Assembly: GCF_014193585.1 (NCBI RefSeq)
Contig: NZ_BLXY01000002.1
Location: forward strand, 930,001-994,000
Reading direction: 5' to 3'
DNA: 64,000 bases
From: Geomonas paludis
GTDB taxonomy: Bacteria > Desulfobacterota > Desulfuromonadia > Geobacterales > Geobacteraceae
Positions 41,571 through 49,863 of this stretch are shown here, piece after piece. The first letter of the stretch is position 1; every line of letters begins with the position of its first letter. A program made the position numbers and the translations under genes. Under the pieces are notes generated by a model. That model worked only from the letters and a program-made list of their open reading frames with translations, was not told the origin of the DNA and searched no databases.

Positions 41571-42157
41571 GGCTTTACCTCCGTTTACTGAATTAAAAAC
41601 CTCCAATACCGTAACATGCAGAACGGTCATTTCAAGAGCAAAACTTAGGGAGGAGAACCGAAAGCAAAATTAACGCAAAGGCGCGAAGGCGCAAAGAACG
41701 GCGATAGCTTAAGGATCACATGGCGGGCGTATGGGGAGGGGCGATGACGCTACTGACTGGCGGATGGAAACCCTCACCCCCATCACGCTTTTGAAAACTA
41801 CATGCACGAAATCACAGTGGCCACGGCGCACGGGAGGCGGTGCTGGGGCGAGTTGACGTAGCGGGCGCAAAAAGAGGGCGAATGATTATTCGCCCCTACG
41901 GTGTGAGTGGCAGCGTCCTCAGCGCATCGCGAGGTCACTCAAATCCCCCCTGCCCCCCCTTCGCAAAAGGGGGGGACCTGCGTTCGTCTGAGCACTTGTG
42001 GCAACACCTCCGCGTTTCCCGGAATTCCCAAAGGGGGGACGCTAGGGGGCTGGCTCCGCCAGGTGCCTGTCCCCTTTTTGCTTAAGGAAGGCGGCTGAGC
42101 TGAAAGGAGCGTGCCGCTAAAGGGACAGGCACCTCACGGAGCCTGTCCCTTCTGCTG
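41571..42157. repeat. Intergenic repeats including a REPIN-like pair (42045-42149)
   Basis: No gene. It contains an AACGCAAAGGCGCGAAGGCGC run (41672-41692), a GGGCGAATGATTATTCGCCC palindrome (41877-41896) and C/G-tract repeats near 41947-41980. It also has an inverted pair of the same palindromic units seen at 21516-21620: 42045-42074 and 42121-42149, with CTGAGCTGAAAGGAGCGTGC between them, a sequence repeated at 47703. Confidence 0.65.
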
Positions 42158-44056
42158 TTAGAGCTTGAACTTGCCGACGATGCGCTGCAGTTCGCCGGAG
42201 AGCTCGGAGAGACGGGAGGCGGACTGGGCGGAATCCTGGGCGCCGCTGGCGGTCTCCTGGACCACGGCGGTCACCTGCTGGATGTTGTTGGTGATCTCAC
42301 CGGTGGTGGCGCCCTGCTCCTCGGCGGCGGTGGCAATCTGGCTCACCTGGGCGGTGACGTCGTTCACCTGCTCCAGGATCTTCTTCAGTGCCCCCTCCAA
42401 CTGCTCGGCCTCGGCGGCGCCCTGCTCGGTGCCGCGCACCCCTTCCTCCATGGAGGTGATGGCATCCCTGGTCTCCTGCTGGATCGCCTTGATCATGTCG
42501 CCGATCTCCTTGGTGGCGCGGGTGGTGCGCTCGGCTAAAGCCCGCACTTCGTCGGCGACGACGGCAAAACCCCGCCCCTGCTCGCCGGCGCGGGCGGCCT
42601 CGATGGCTGCGTTCAGGGCCAGCAGGTTGGTTTGGTCGGCGATGTCCTCGATAGTCGCCACTATGGCGCCGATCTGCTCGGAGCGCTCGCCGAGTGAGGA
42701 GATACGGTCGGCGTTCTGGCGGGTCTGACGGCCGCGGTAGCGGATCCCTTCCACGGTGCTGGAAACGACCTTGAACCCTTCCTGGGTGGTGTCGGCGGCG
42801 TGCTGCGCGCTGTCGGCGGCACGGTGACAGTTGCTGGCGATGTCGGCGGCGGTGGCGGCCATCTCCTCGCTGGCGGTGGCCACGGTGGCGGTCTGCCCGG
42901 CCACGGACTCGGCGCCCACGGATATGGACATCGAGGTGGAGGTGAGCGCGTTGGATTCGGAGGCAAGCGACCGGGAGGCGGAGGCGATCTGGGAGATGAT
43001 GCTCCCCATGTTCTCCACGAAGGTGTTGAGCTTCTCGGCCAGAAGCCCGATCTCGTCGCTGCGGTGCCCGACGTCGACCCTCTTGGTCAGATCCCCCTCC
43101 CCTTCGGCAAGGTCGGCAACACGGTGACAGAGCACACCCAGCGGGCTCAGCAACCTCATCACGATAAAGAAGATCACGGCGATGCCGCCGGCCAGGAAGA
43201 TGACGCCGATGATCATGAGCGCCCGCACCTGCTTGTTGACCGGTGCGAAGACGTCGGCCTTGTCGGCGGTGACGCAGATGTACCAGTCCGCGGCGGGGAT
43301 GCGCGCGTAGGAGGCGATCTTGGCTACGTCCCCCATCTGGTACTCGATGCTCCCGCTGGGAGCGGCCGCAAGTTTCGCGCTCAGGTCGGCCAGCCCGGAC
43401 GTCACTTCCTGGAACTTCTTCTTGAGCACCAGTTCCTTCTTCGGATGCACCAGGATCTTCCCGGTCTTGTCCATGATGAAGGCGTAGCCGGTGCTGCCGA
43501 CCTTCACGTTCAACACCTGCTTGATGACGTCGTCGAGCATGATGTCGGAGCTCAAGACGCCGGTAAAGCTCCCGCCGGCCGTGATGGGCGCGATGAAGGA
43601 GATGATGGTCTTGCCGGTCTGGGCATCGACGTACGGCTCGGTCTGGGATACCTTCATCTCGGCCTTGGCCTTCTCGTACCACGGCCTCTTGCGGTGGTCC
43701 CACCCCGCATCGGGGATCCAGCCGTCGGAGGAGATGAACACGCCGTTCTCGTAACCGGGATAGACGGTGGAGAAGCCGCCGGCATCGGCCAAAAGCTTCA
43801 CCATGCTCATTTGCTGGTCTTTTGACTGTCCCGGCTCCTTGGATAACTCCTTGGCTCCTGCAGCGATAATGGCCTGTTTGCTCAACAGCCATGAGTTGAC
43901 GCTGGCGGCGTTGTCGCTGGCAAGGGACTCCTGGGAGGCATGCACCATGGTGCCCATGATCTTGCGCGAACTGCTGGTGGCGGTAACGACCAAGGCAACG
44001 ATCGCTACGGCAAAAGCGACCACGACGGTAAGATTCACCTTGTTTCTCAGGTTCAT
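42158..44056 (-). CDS. Methyl-accepting chemotaxis protein with periplasmic Cache domain
   Basis: A 632-residue chemoreceptor: membrane segment at about 8-27, periplasmic double-Cache domain (about 35-275; [40 protein letters not shown]), second membrane segment (about 279-302), HAMP (about 305-357) and signalling domain (about 360-632). The signalling domain has the hairpin tip segment [20 protein letters not shown], nearly identical in all MCPs. dCache receptors often bind organic acids or amino acids. It is divergent from a solute-binding sensor kinase that may control a dicarboxylate carrier, so a related attractant is a reasonable guess. Confidence 0.93.
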   Translation of the reverse strand: MNLRNKVNLTVVVAFAVAIVALVVTATSSSRKIMGTMVHASQESLASDNAASVNSWLLSKQAIIAAGAKELSKEPGQSKDQQMSMVKLLADAGGFSTVYPGYENGVFISSDGWIPDAGWDHRKRPWYEKAKAEMKVSQTEPYVDAQTGKTIISFIAPITAGGSFTGVLSSDIMLDDVIKQVLNVKVGSTGYAFIMDKTGKILVHPKKELVLKKKFQEVTSGLADLSAKLAAAPSGSIEYQMGDVAKIASYARIPAADWYICVTADKADVFAPVNKQVRALMIIGVIFLAGGIAVIFFIVMRLLSPLGVLCHRVADLAEGEGDLTKRVDVGHRSDEIGLLAEKLNTFVENMGSIISQIASASRSLASESNALTSTSMSISVGAESVAGQTATVATASEEMAATAADIASNCHRAADSAQHAADTTQEGFKVVSSTVEGIRYRGRQTRQNADRISSLGERSEQIGAIVATIEDIADQTNLLALNAAIEAARAGEQGRGFAVVADEVRALAERTTRATKEIGDMIKAIQQETRDAITSMEEGVRGTEQGAAEAEQLEGALKKILEQVNDVTAQVSQIATAAEEQGATTGEITNNIQQVTAVVQETASGAQDSAQSASRLSELSGELQRIVGKFKL

Positions 44057-44249
44057 AGGCCACCTCTCGTTTTCTTGCTAAAGGGATTTCTCATTCGTAT
44101 CATTTCGGAACAACCTGCAATGTGCTTGAGGACTTTAAGCGACAAAACAGGCAACATTGGTGCAAAATAATGCATCAGCCGCAGTCTTATTCCTGCCGGT
44201 GACGTCAGATGATCTTGCAAGCGGCGAATTTGAAAGATAAGCTGCATCC

Positions 44250-46022
44250 ATGCCATCAGCCAGCTACAGTGAGCGCCACAAACACCGCTATCGGCCCCTG
44301 CGCCTTTTCTTTGCCGCCCTCCTCTCCCTGTGCGCCCTATTGGGCGCCAACCCTGTTCACAGCGCCGATGCCACTCCGTCGCTGGTTATCGTCGGCGGCG
44401 ACCGCAGCTATCCTCCCTATGAGTTCCTGGACAAGGACGACAAGCCTACCGGCTACAACGTGGAACTGACCCGCGCCGTGGCACGGGTGATGGGGCTCAA
44501 GGTCGAAATCAGGCTGGGGGCGTGGTCGGAGAGGCGCCAGGACCTGGTCAGAGGGGACGTCGACCTGCTGGAGGGGATGTCCTACTCGGAGGAGCGCGCC
44601 AAAAGCGTAGACTTCTCGCCGCCGCACACCATCGTGCACCACTCCATCTTCGCCCGCAAAGGGGGGAACAGGCATCCCACCCTGGCTGACCTGCGCGGCA
44701 AGGAGGTCCTGGTGCTCAACGACGGTATCATGCAGGAGTTCCTGGCGGCACAGCGCATCGGCGCCAGGGTCATCCCGGTCCCCACCCATGCCGACGTGCT
44801 GCGCGCGCTGGCGTCGGGAAAGCACGACTTTGCGGTCATGGCGAAACTCCCCGGCCTGTACCTGATCCGGGAGCTGGGCCTTTCCAACCTGGAAGCGGTG
44901 GGCGACCCGGTATCGGCGCAGCAGTACTGCTTTGCGGTGAAGAAGGGGAACGCGGCGCTGTTGGCGCGTTTCAACGAGGGGCTCGCCATCCTGAAGAACA
45001 CCGGGGAGTACCAGAGGATCTACAACAGGTGGCTCGGGGTCCTGGAACCGCCGGGGCTGTCCTGGAGCGAGGTGTTCAGGTACGGGGCGGTGGTGGTGCT
45101 GCCGCTGATCCTTGTGGCCGGCGGCGCCGTGCTCTGGTCGCGCACCCTGGGGCGCGAGGTGGCGGCGCGTACGGCAGAACTGACCCGCGAGGTGGAGGAG
45201 CGCCGCCATGCCGAGGAGGAACTGAGAAACCGGCAGCAGCAGCTGGTCCAGGCCGACAAGATGGCGGCGCTGGGCATCCTGGTCTCCGGCGTGGCGCACG
45301 AGATCAACAACCCCAACGGCCTGATCCTATTGAACCTGCCGGTGGTGATGGAGGCGTTCCGGGACGCGGAGCCGATCCTGGAGGAATACTACGAGAAAAA
45401 CGGCGACTTCGAGTTCGGGGGGCTCGCTTACTCGCGCATGCGCGAAGCGCTTCCCAAGCTGATGCAGCAGATGCAGGAGGGGTCGCGGCGGGTGAAGCTG
45501 ATCGTCGAGGACTTGAAGGATTTCGCGAGACAGCAGGAGCCGGGACAGGCGGCGGAATTCGACCTCAACGAGACGGTGCAGGCGGCGCTGCGCCTGCTGG
45601 CCAACCTGGTGGAGAAGAGCACGGCACATTTCAGCGTGAGCCTCGGGGCCGGCATCCCGATGCTCAACGGCAGCGCCCAGCGCATCGAACAGGTGATCGT
45701 GAACTTGCTGGTGAACGCCTGCCAGGCGCTTCCCTCGCCGGAGCGGGGCATCGAGCTTCTCACCTGGTTCGAGGCTGACAGGAGGCAGGTGATCCTCGAG
45801 GTGCGGGACCAGGGGACCGGGATCGCGCCGGAGCACCTGCCGCGCCTCACCGATCCTTTCTTCACCACCAAGCGCGACAGCGGCGGCACCGGCCTCGGGC
45901 TGTCGGTGTCGAGCGGCATCGTCAAGGAGCACGGCGGCGAGCTCTCCTTCAGCTCCGCCCCCGGCGCAGGCACCACGGCACGGCTCACCTTCACGGTGCC
46001 CGACAAGGAGTCGACAGCATGA
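44250..46022 (+). CDS. Sensor histidine kinase with periplasmic solute-binding (SBP_bac_3) domain
   Basis: A 590-residue membrane kinase: signal/first span (about 17-38), periplasmic bacterial solute-binding family 3 domain (about 45-265; GGDRSYPPYEFLDKDDKPTG), second span (about 276-296), coiled coil, HisKA-type with H350 in VSGVAHEINNPNG, and HATPase (GTGLGLSVSSG). It senses an amino acid or organic acid outside the cell. The stop overlaps the ATG of the NtrC-type regulator (ATGA, 46019-46022), so the two form one two-component system. Confidence 0.92.
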   Translation: MPSASYSERHKHRYRPLRLFFAALLSLCALLGANPVHSADATPSLVIVGGDRSYPPYEFLDKDDKPTGYNVELTRAVARVMGLKVEIRLGAWSERRQDLVRGDVDLLEGMSYSEERAKSVDFSPPHTIVHHSIFARKGGNRHPTLADLRGKEVLVLNDGIMQEFLAAQRIGARVIPVPTHADVLRALASGKHDFAVMAKLPGLYLIRELGLSNLEAVGDPVSAQQYCFAVKKGNAALLARFNEGLAILKNTGEYQRIYNRWLGVLEPPGLSWSEVFRYGAVVVLPLILVAGGAVLWSRTLGREVAARTAELTREVEERRHAEEELRNRQQQLVQADKMAALGILVSGVAHEINNPNGLILLNLPVVMEAFRDAEPILEEYYEKNGDFEFGGLAYSRMREALPKLMQQMQEGSRRVKLIVEDLKDFARQQEPGQAAEFDLNETVQAALRLLANLVEKSTAHFSVSLGAGIPMLNGSAQRIEQVIVNLLVNACQALPSPERGIELLTWFEADRRQVILEVRDQGTGIAPEHLPRLTDPFFTTKRDSGGTGLGLSVSSGIVKEHGGELSFSSAPGAGTTARLTFTVPDKESTA

Positions 46023-47434
46023 CCACCACCCTCTATCCATCCTTCAGCATCCTGCTGGTGGACGACGAACCGGACTGGCTCTATTCCATGAGCATCACCC
46101 TGGAGCGCGCCGGGCTCACCAACATCATCACCTGCGCGGACAGCCGCGAGGCCCTGAAGATGATGACCGAGCACGCGGTGGGCGTGGTGCTGCTCGACCT
46201 CACCATGCCGCACCTCTCCGGGGAGGAACTCCTGGAGCGGATCGCGGAGGAGCATCCCGAGGTGACGGTGATCATCGTGAGCGGCCTGAACCAGCTGGAG
46301 ACCGCGGTGCACTGCATGAGAAGCGGCGCCTTCGACTACTACGTGAAGACCGCCGAGGAGGGTCGCATCGTCAAGGGGGTGAAGCGGGCGGTCCGGGAGA
46401 AGGAGCTGCAGCTGGAGAACCGGGAACTGAGAAACCGGTTCCTCTACGACCGGCTGGAGCACCCGGAGGCGTTTCGGGACATCGTGACCGGCGACAAGGG
46501 GATGCGTTCCATCTTCCAGTACGTCGAGGCGGTGGCGCTTTCTTCCCAGCCCATCCTGGTGACCGGGGAGAGCGGCGTCGGCAAGGAACTGATCGTTGCC
46601 GCCCTGCACCGGCTTTCCGGCAGGAAGGGGGAGCTGGTGGCGGTGAACGTGGCGGGACTGGACGACGCCATGGTTTCGGACACCCTGTTCGGGCACGTGA
46701 AGGGGGCCTATACCGGCGCGGGCGAGGCGAGAAAGGGGATGATCGAGCAGGCCGCCGACGGCACCCTGTTCCTGGACGAGATCGGGGACCTGAGCCTTGG
46801 CTCCCAGGTGAAGCTGTTGCGGCTCTTGCAGGAGGGTGAATACTATCCGATCGGCAGCGACCGCCCCCGGCGCATCCGGGCGCGGGTGGTGGTGGCGACG
46901 CACCAGGACCTGGCGGCGCGGCAGGCGGCGGGGCAGTTCCGGAACGACCTTTACTACCGTCTGCGGGCGCACCACCTGCACGTCCCGCCGTTGAGGAAGA
47001 GAAAGGACGACATACCGCTGCTGCTGGACCACTTCCTGGGGCTGGCGGCGCGGGAGTTCGGCAAGAAGAAGCCGACCCTGCCCAAAGAGCTCGCCGTGCT
47101 TTTGTCCACCTACGATTTCCCGGGCAACGTGCGCGAGCTGAAGGCGATGGTCTACGACGCGGTCAGCCTGCACCAGGGGGGCGTGCTCTCCATGGAGGCC
47201 TTCGTGCGCGCCATCGGGGAGCGGCCGGTGCAGGCGGCCGCGGAGCAGCCGGCGGAGCCTTCGGAGAATCCCTTTTTCGGGGTGGACCGGCTGCCGGGGT
47301 TCACCGAGGCGATCGATTTGCTGGTGGCCGAGGCGGTCAGGCGGGCGGAGGGGAACCAGTCCATTGCGGCGCGGCTGCTGGGGGTGTCGCAGCCTACGCT
47401 GAGCAAGAGGTTGAAGCAGCAGCGGGGGGAATGA
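46019..47434 (+). CDS. Sigma-54-dependent response regulator (NtrC/DctD family)
   Basis: A 471-residue regulator with a receiver (about 10-125, phosphoacceptor D60 in LLDLTMP), an AAA+ domain (about 150-385) and a Fis-type helix-turn-helix (about 430-468; NQSIAARLLGVSQPTLSKRL). The AAA+ domain has Walker A GESGVGKE at 183-190, GAYTGA at 229-234 (the sigma-54 contact loop; Y for F is a tolerated variant) and Walker B LFLDEIGD. Its ATG overlaps the sensor kinase stop. The likely target is the downstream Dcu-type carrier, whose promoter has a -24/-12 element and two dyad sites. Confidence 0.94.
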   Translation: MTTTLYPSFSILLVDDEPDWLYSMSITLERAGLTNIITCADSREALKMMTEHAVGVVLLDLTMPHLSGEELLERIAEEHPEVTVIIVSGLNQLETAVHCMRSGAFDYYVKTAEEGRIVKGVKRAVREKELQLENRELRNRFLYDRLEHPEAFRDIVTGDKGMRSIFQYVEAVALSSQPILVTGESGVGKELIVAALHRLSGRKGELVAVNVAGLDDAMVSDTLFGHVKGAYTGAGEARKGMIEQAADGTLFLDEIGDLSLGSQVKLLRLLQEGEYYPIGSDRPRRIRARVVVATHQDLAARQAAGQFRNDLYYRLRAHHLHVPPLRKRKDDIPLLLDHFLGLAAREFGKKKPTLPKELAVLLSTYDFPGNVRELKAMVYDAVSLHQGGVLSMEAFVRAIGERPVQAAAEQPAEPSENPFFGVDRLPGFTEAIDLLVAEAVRRAEGNQSIAARLLGVSQPTLSKRLKQQRGE

Positions 47435-47442
47435 TCGCGGAA

Positions 47443-47757
47443 GGGGGACTGGCTCCGTCAGGTGCCTGTCCCCTTTGATCTCCTCGTCAGGTGCCTGTCC
47501 CCTTTGCCTTTGATCTCGTTCCCAAGGTCCACCTTGGGAACGCAAAGCCTCTGCGAAGCTCCAACTTCCATCGGATGCAAAGCTGGAGCTTTGCGCCATA
47601 TGGGGTTCCCAAGCTGGAGCTTGGGAACCAGGAAAGCTGGCTGAGCTGAAAGAGCGTTCCCAAGCTGGAGCTTGGGAACCAGGGAAATACCGTTGGCAGC
47701 TGGCTGAGCTGAAAGAGCGTTCCGCTATAGGGACAGGCACCTGACGGAGCCTGTCCC
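47443..47757. repeat. Cluster of dispersed palindromic repeats, REPIN-like
   Basis: It holds REP units at 47443-47473, a partial copy at 47485-47502 and an inverted unit at 47730-47757, of the family also at 21.5 and 42.1 kb. Between them are four hairpins: CGTTCCCAAGG/CCTTGGGAACG at 47517-47542, GCAAAGCT/AGCTTTGC at 47577-47594, and GTTCCCAAGCT/AGCTTGGGAAC at 47605-47628 and again at 47656-47679. The CTGGCTGAGCTGAAAGAGCG flank occurs twice. No gene is seen. Confidence 0.7.
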
Positions 47758-47771
47758 TTCTGCTCATAGGG

Positions 47772-47789
47772 GTATTCCCTTGGGCATAC
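47772..47789 (+). promoter_or_regulatory. Upstream activator site 1 (predicted), dyad GTATTCCC-N2-GGGCATAC
   Basis: The sequence GTATTCCCTTGGGCATAC is a near-perfect dyad. A second copy with 15 of 18 identical bases lies at 47859-47876. Both are upstream of the -24/-12 element, at about -180 and -90, where NtrC-type enhancer sites usually lie. Confidence 0.5.
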
Positions 47790-47858
47790 TATGACGATTG
47801 TCATACATCCCCCTAACTGGCCGTAACTTCGTACCATTCCTCGCTCGATCCTTCCCCC

Positions 47859-47876
47859 CTATTCCCTGCGGCATAC
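47859..47876 (+). promoter_or_regulatory. Upstream activator site 2 (predicted)
   Basis: CTATTCCCTGCGGCATAC repeats site 1 at 47772-47789, 87 bp apart (about eight helical turns), on the same face of the helix. It is a probable binding site for the regulator encoded at 46019-47434. Confidence 0.5.
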
Positions 47877-47953
47877 CCCTCATGAGAAGCAGCGACCTCA
47901 TCACACCACGATAAGCTGCCGATTCCAGGACCTTTCCGGCTCCAGACCCCTCT

Positions 47954-47969
47954 TGGCATCGCCGATGCT
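47954..47969 (+). promoter_or_regulatory. Predicted sigma-54 (-24/-12) promoter of the Dcu-type carrier gene
   Basis: TGGCATCGCCGATGCT keeps the invariant GG and GC at the required spacing and matches the TGGCAC-N5-TTGCW consensus except at two positions. It lies 54 bp before the ATG, in front of which is GAGGGGAGAATCATC. The neighbouring NtrC-type regulator and upstream dyads support it. Confidence 0.6.
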
Positions 47970-48023
47970 ATGTACCGGTCATGGGCGATACTGCGCCCGA
48001 CCATCTCAGAGGGGAGAATCATC

Positions 48024-49664
48024 ATGTTCTGGCTAGAGTTCACAGTGGTACTGGCAGCTATCTTCGTCGGAGCAAGGCTGGGCGGCATCGGCCTCGGGGT
48101 CATGGGGGGCCTGGGTCTCGCCGTGCTCACGTTCCTGTTCCACCTGCAACCGACGGCACCCCCTATCGACGTGATGCTGATGATCGCCGCGGTGGTGACC
48201 GCCGCAGGCGTGCTGCAGGCGGCGGGCGGTCTGGACTACCTGGTCTCGCTGGCGGAAAGGATCCTCAGGAACAACCCGGACCGGATCACCTTCCTGGGAC
48301 CGATGGTCACCTACTTCTTCACCCTCTTCGCGGGGACCGGACACGTGGCCTACTCGGTGCTCCCGGTGATCGCCGAGGTGGCGCGCGAGACCGGCGTCCG
48401 CCCGGAGCGCCCCATGTCGATCTCGGTGATCGCCTCGCAGCAGGCCATCACGGCAAGCCCCATCGCGGCGGCGACGGTGGCTCTGCTTGGCCTTCTGGGT
48501 GGATCGGCCGCAAAGTTCGGCTTCAACGTGGAACTGATCGACATCCTCAAGGTCTGTATCCCCTCCACCTTCATCGGCGTCATCATCGCCGCCTTCGTCT
48601 CCAACAAGATGGGCCGCGACCTGGACAAGGATCCGGAGTACCAGAAACGCCTGCAGGAAGGGCTGGTCCCCCCGCCGCGCAACGCCGGTGCGGACAGCGC
48701 CAAGGTGAACGAGGCGATCGCCAATACGCCGGCGAGCGCCAAGGTGGCGGTGGCCCTGTTCCTGGTGGGGACCATCCTGGTGGTCCTCTTCGGCTCCTTC
48801 CCGCAGATGCGCCCGGAGTGGAGCGTGGGGAGCGACACCCGCATCAGCCACATCGTGGTGAAGAGCGAGACCGAGGCGAAACAGGTGCTCGCCCAGCTGA
48901 AATCAGGCGGCAACTTCTCAGACGTCGCCAAACAATGCTCCGTCGACGCCACTGCGACGACCGGCGGCGACCTCGGCTGGCAGGCCAAAGGGAAGATGAT
49001 CCCGGAGTTCGAGAAGGCCTGCGCGAAACTGAAGAAGCCGGGCGACCTCACCGAGGTGATCAAGACCCCGTTCGGCTACCACATCGTGAAGTTCGATGAC
49101 AAGCGCCCCGCCCAGAACAAGGAGAAGATGGGTATGCCGCACGTGATCGAGATCGTCATGCTGACCATCGCGGCGCTCATGCTGCTTCTGTGCAAGGTGA
49201 AGGTGTCCCGCGTGGTCGAGGGGAGCGTCTTCATCGCGGGCATCCAGGCGGTCATCGCCATCTTCGGCATCGCCTGGATGGGTGACACCTTCTTCCAGGG
49301 GAACATGGAGTTTTTGAGCGGCTCCATCAAGGGGATGGTCACCACCGCCCCGTGGCTCTTCGCCTTCGCCCTGTTCGTCCTCTCCATCCTGCTCTACAGC
49401 CAGGCCGCCACGGTCCGGGCGCTCATGCCGCTGGGGATCAGCCTGGGCATACCGGCACCGTTCCTGATCGCCATGTTCCCGGCGGTGAACGGCTACTTCT
49501 TCATCCCCAACTACCCGACCGTGGTCGCCGCCATCAACTTCGACCGCACCGGCACCACCGGCATCGGGCGCTACGTGCTGAACCACAGCTTCATGATCCC
49601 GGGGCTGGTCGCCACCTTCTCGTCCATCGGCATCGGGTTTCTGCTGGTGAAGCTGATGTTCTAG
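48024..49664 (+). CDS. Anaerobic C4-dicarboxylate transporter (DcuA/DcuB family) with an inserted parvulin-type PPIase domain
   Basis: A 546-residue protein; Dcu carriers are normally about 430-450. The N-terminal half (1-260) and C-terminal half (370-546) are Dcu-like: FWLEFTVVLAAIFVGARLGG, GTGHVAYSVLPVIAEVA, MPHVIEIVMLTIAALMLL and PNYPTVVAAINFDRTGTTGI. Residues about 272-364 are a rotamase domain: ISHIVVKSETEAKQVLAQLK, GGNFSDVAKQCS, GGDLGWQAKGKMIPEFEKA and TPFGYHIVKFDD, characteristic of PpiC/parvulin. The reading frame is continuous across both joints. It probably exchanges fumarate, malate, aspartate or succinate. It is predicted to be sigma-54 controlled by the two-component system upstream. 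Confidence 0.9.
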   Translation: MFWLEFTVVLAAIFVGARLGGIGLGVMGGLGLAVLTFLFHLQPTAPPIDVMLMIAAVVTAAGVLQAAGGLDYLVSLAERILRNNPDRITFLGPMVTYFFTLFAGTGHVAYSVLPVIAEVARETGVRPERPMSISVIASQQAITASPIAAATVALLGLLGGSAAKFGFNVELIDILKVCIPSTFIGVIIAAFVSNKMGRDLDKDPEYQKRLQEGLVPPPRNAGADSAKVNEAIANTPASAKVAVALFLVGTILVVLFGSFPQMRPEWSVGSDTRISHIVVKSETEAKQVLAQLKSGGNFSDVAKQCSVDATATTGGDLGWQAKGKMIPEFEKACAKLKKPGDLTEVIKTPFGYHIVKFDDKRPAQNKEKMGMPHVIEIVMLTIAALMLLLCKVKVSRVVEGSVFIAGIQAVIAIFGIAWMGDTFFQGNMEFLSGSIKGMVTTAPWLFAFALFVLSILLYSQAATVRALMPLGISLGIPAPFLIAMFPAVNGYFFIPNYPTVVAAINFDRTGTTGIGRYVLNHSFMIPGLVATFSSIGIGFLLVKLMF

Positions 49665-49863
49665 CCGCTTAAGCTCCCTCCCCATCCCCTCGCCCACCGG
49701 GAGAGGGTGGCCGCAGGCCGGGTGAGGGCGATGCCATAGGCAACGAGAGACGTAGCAGGAGAGAACAGGCACCCTCACCCCGCCCCTCTCCCAGAGGGAG
49801 AGGGAGGATGGGAGCGGGATCGACAATTACCCAAAAATTTCCTTTGAAAGGGAGTAACGAGCA
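49665..49863. repeat. Inverted GC-rich repeats between carrier and glutamate dehydrogenase genes
   Basis: CCCTCGCCCACCGGGAGAGGG with GGTGAGGG (49688-49728) and its inverse CCCTCACCCCGCCCCTCTCC with GAGGGAGAGGG (49772-49804) form a large inverted pair. GAAAGGGAGTAACGAGCA before 49864 supplies the next ribosome site. No gene. Confidence 0.6.

Noticed and set aside
46703-46720. GAYTGA in the NtrC-type regulator as a defective sigma-54 contact loop
   Set aside because: Tyr in place of Phe is a known working variant, and the rest of the AAA+ domain is intact.
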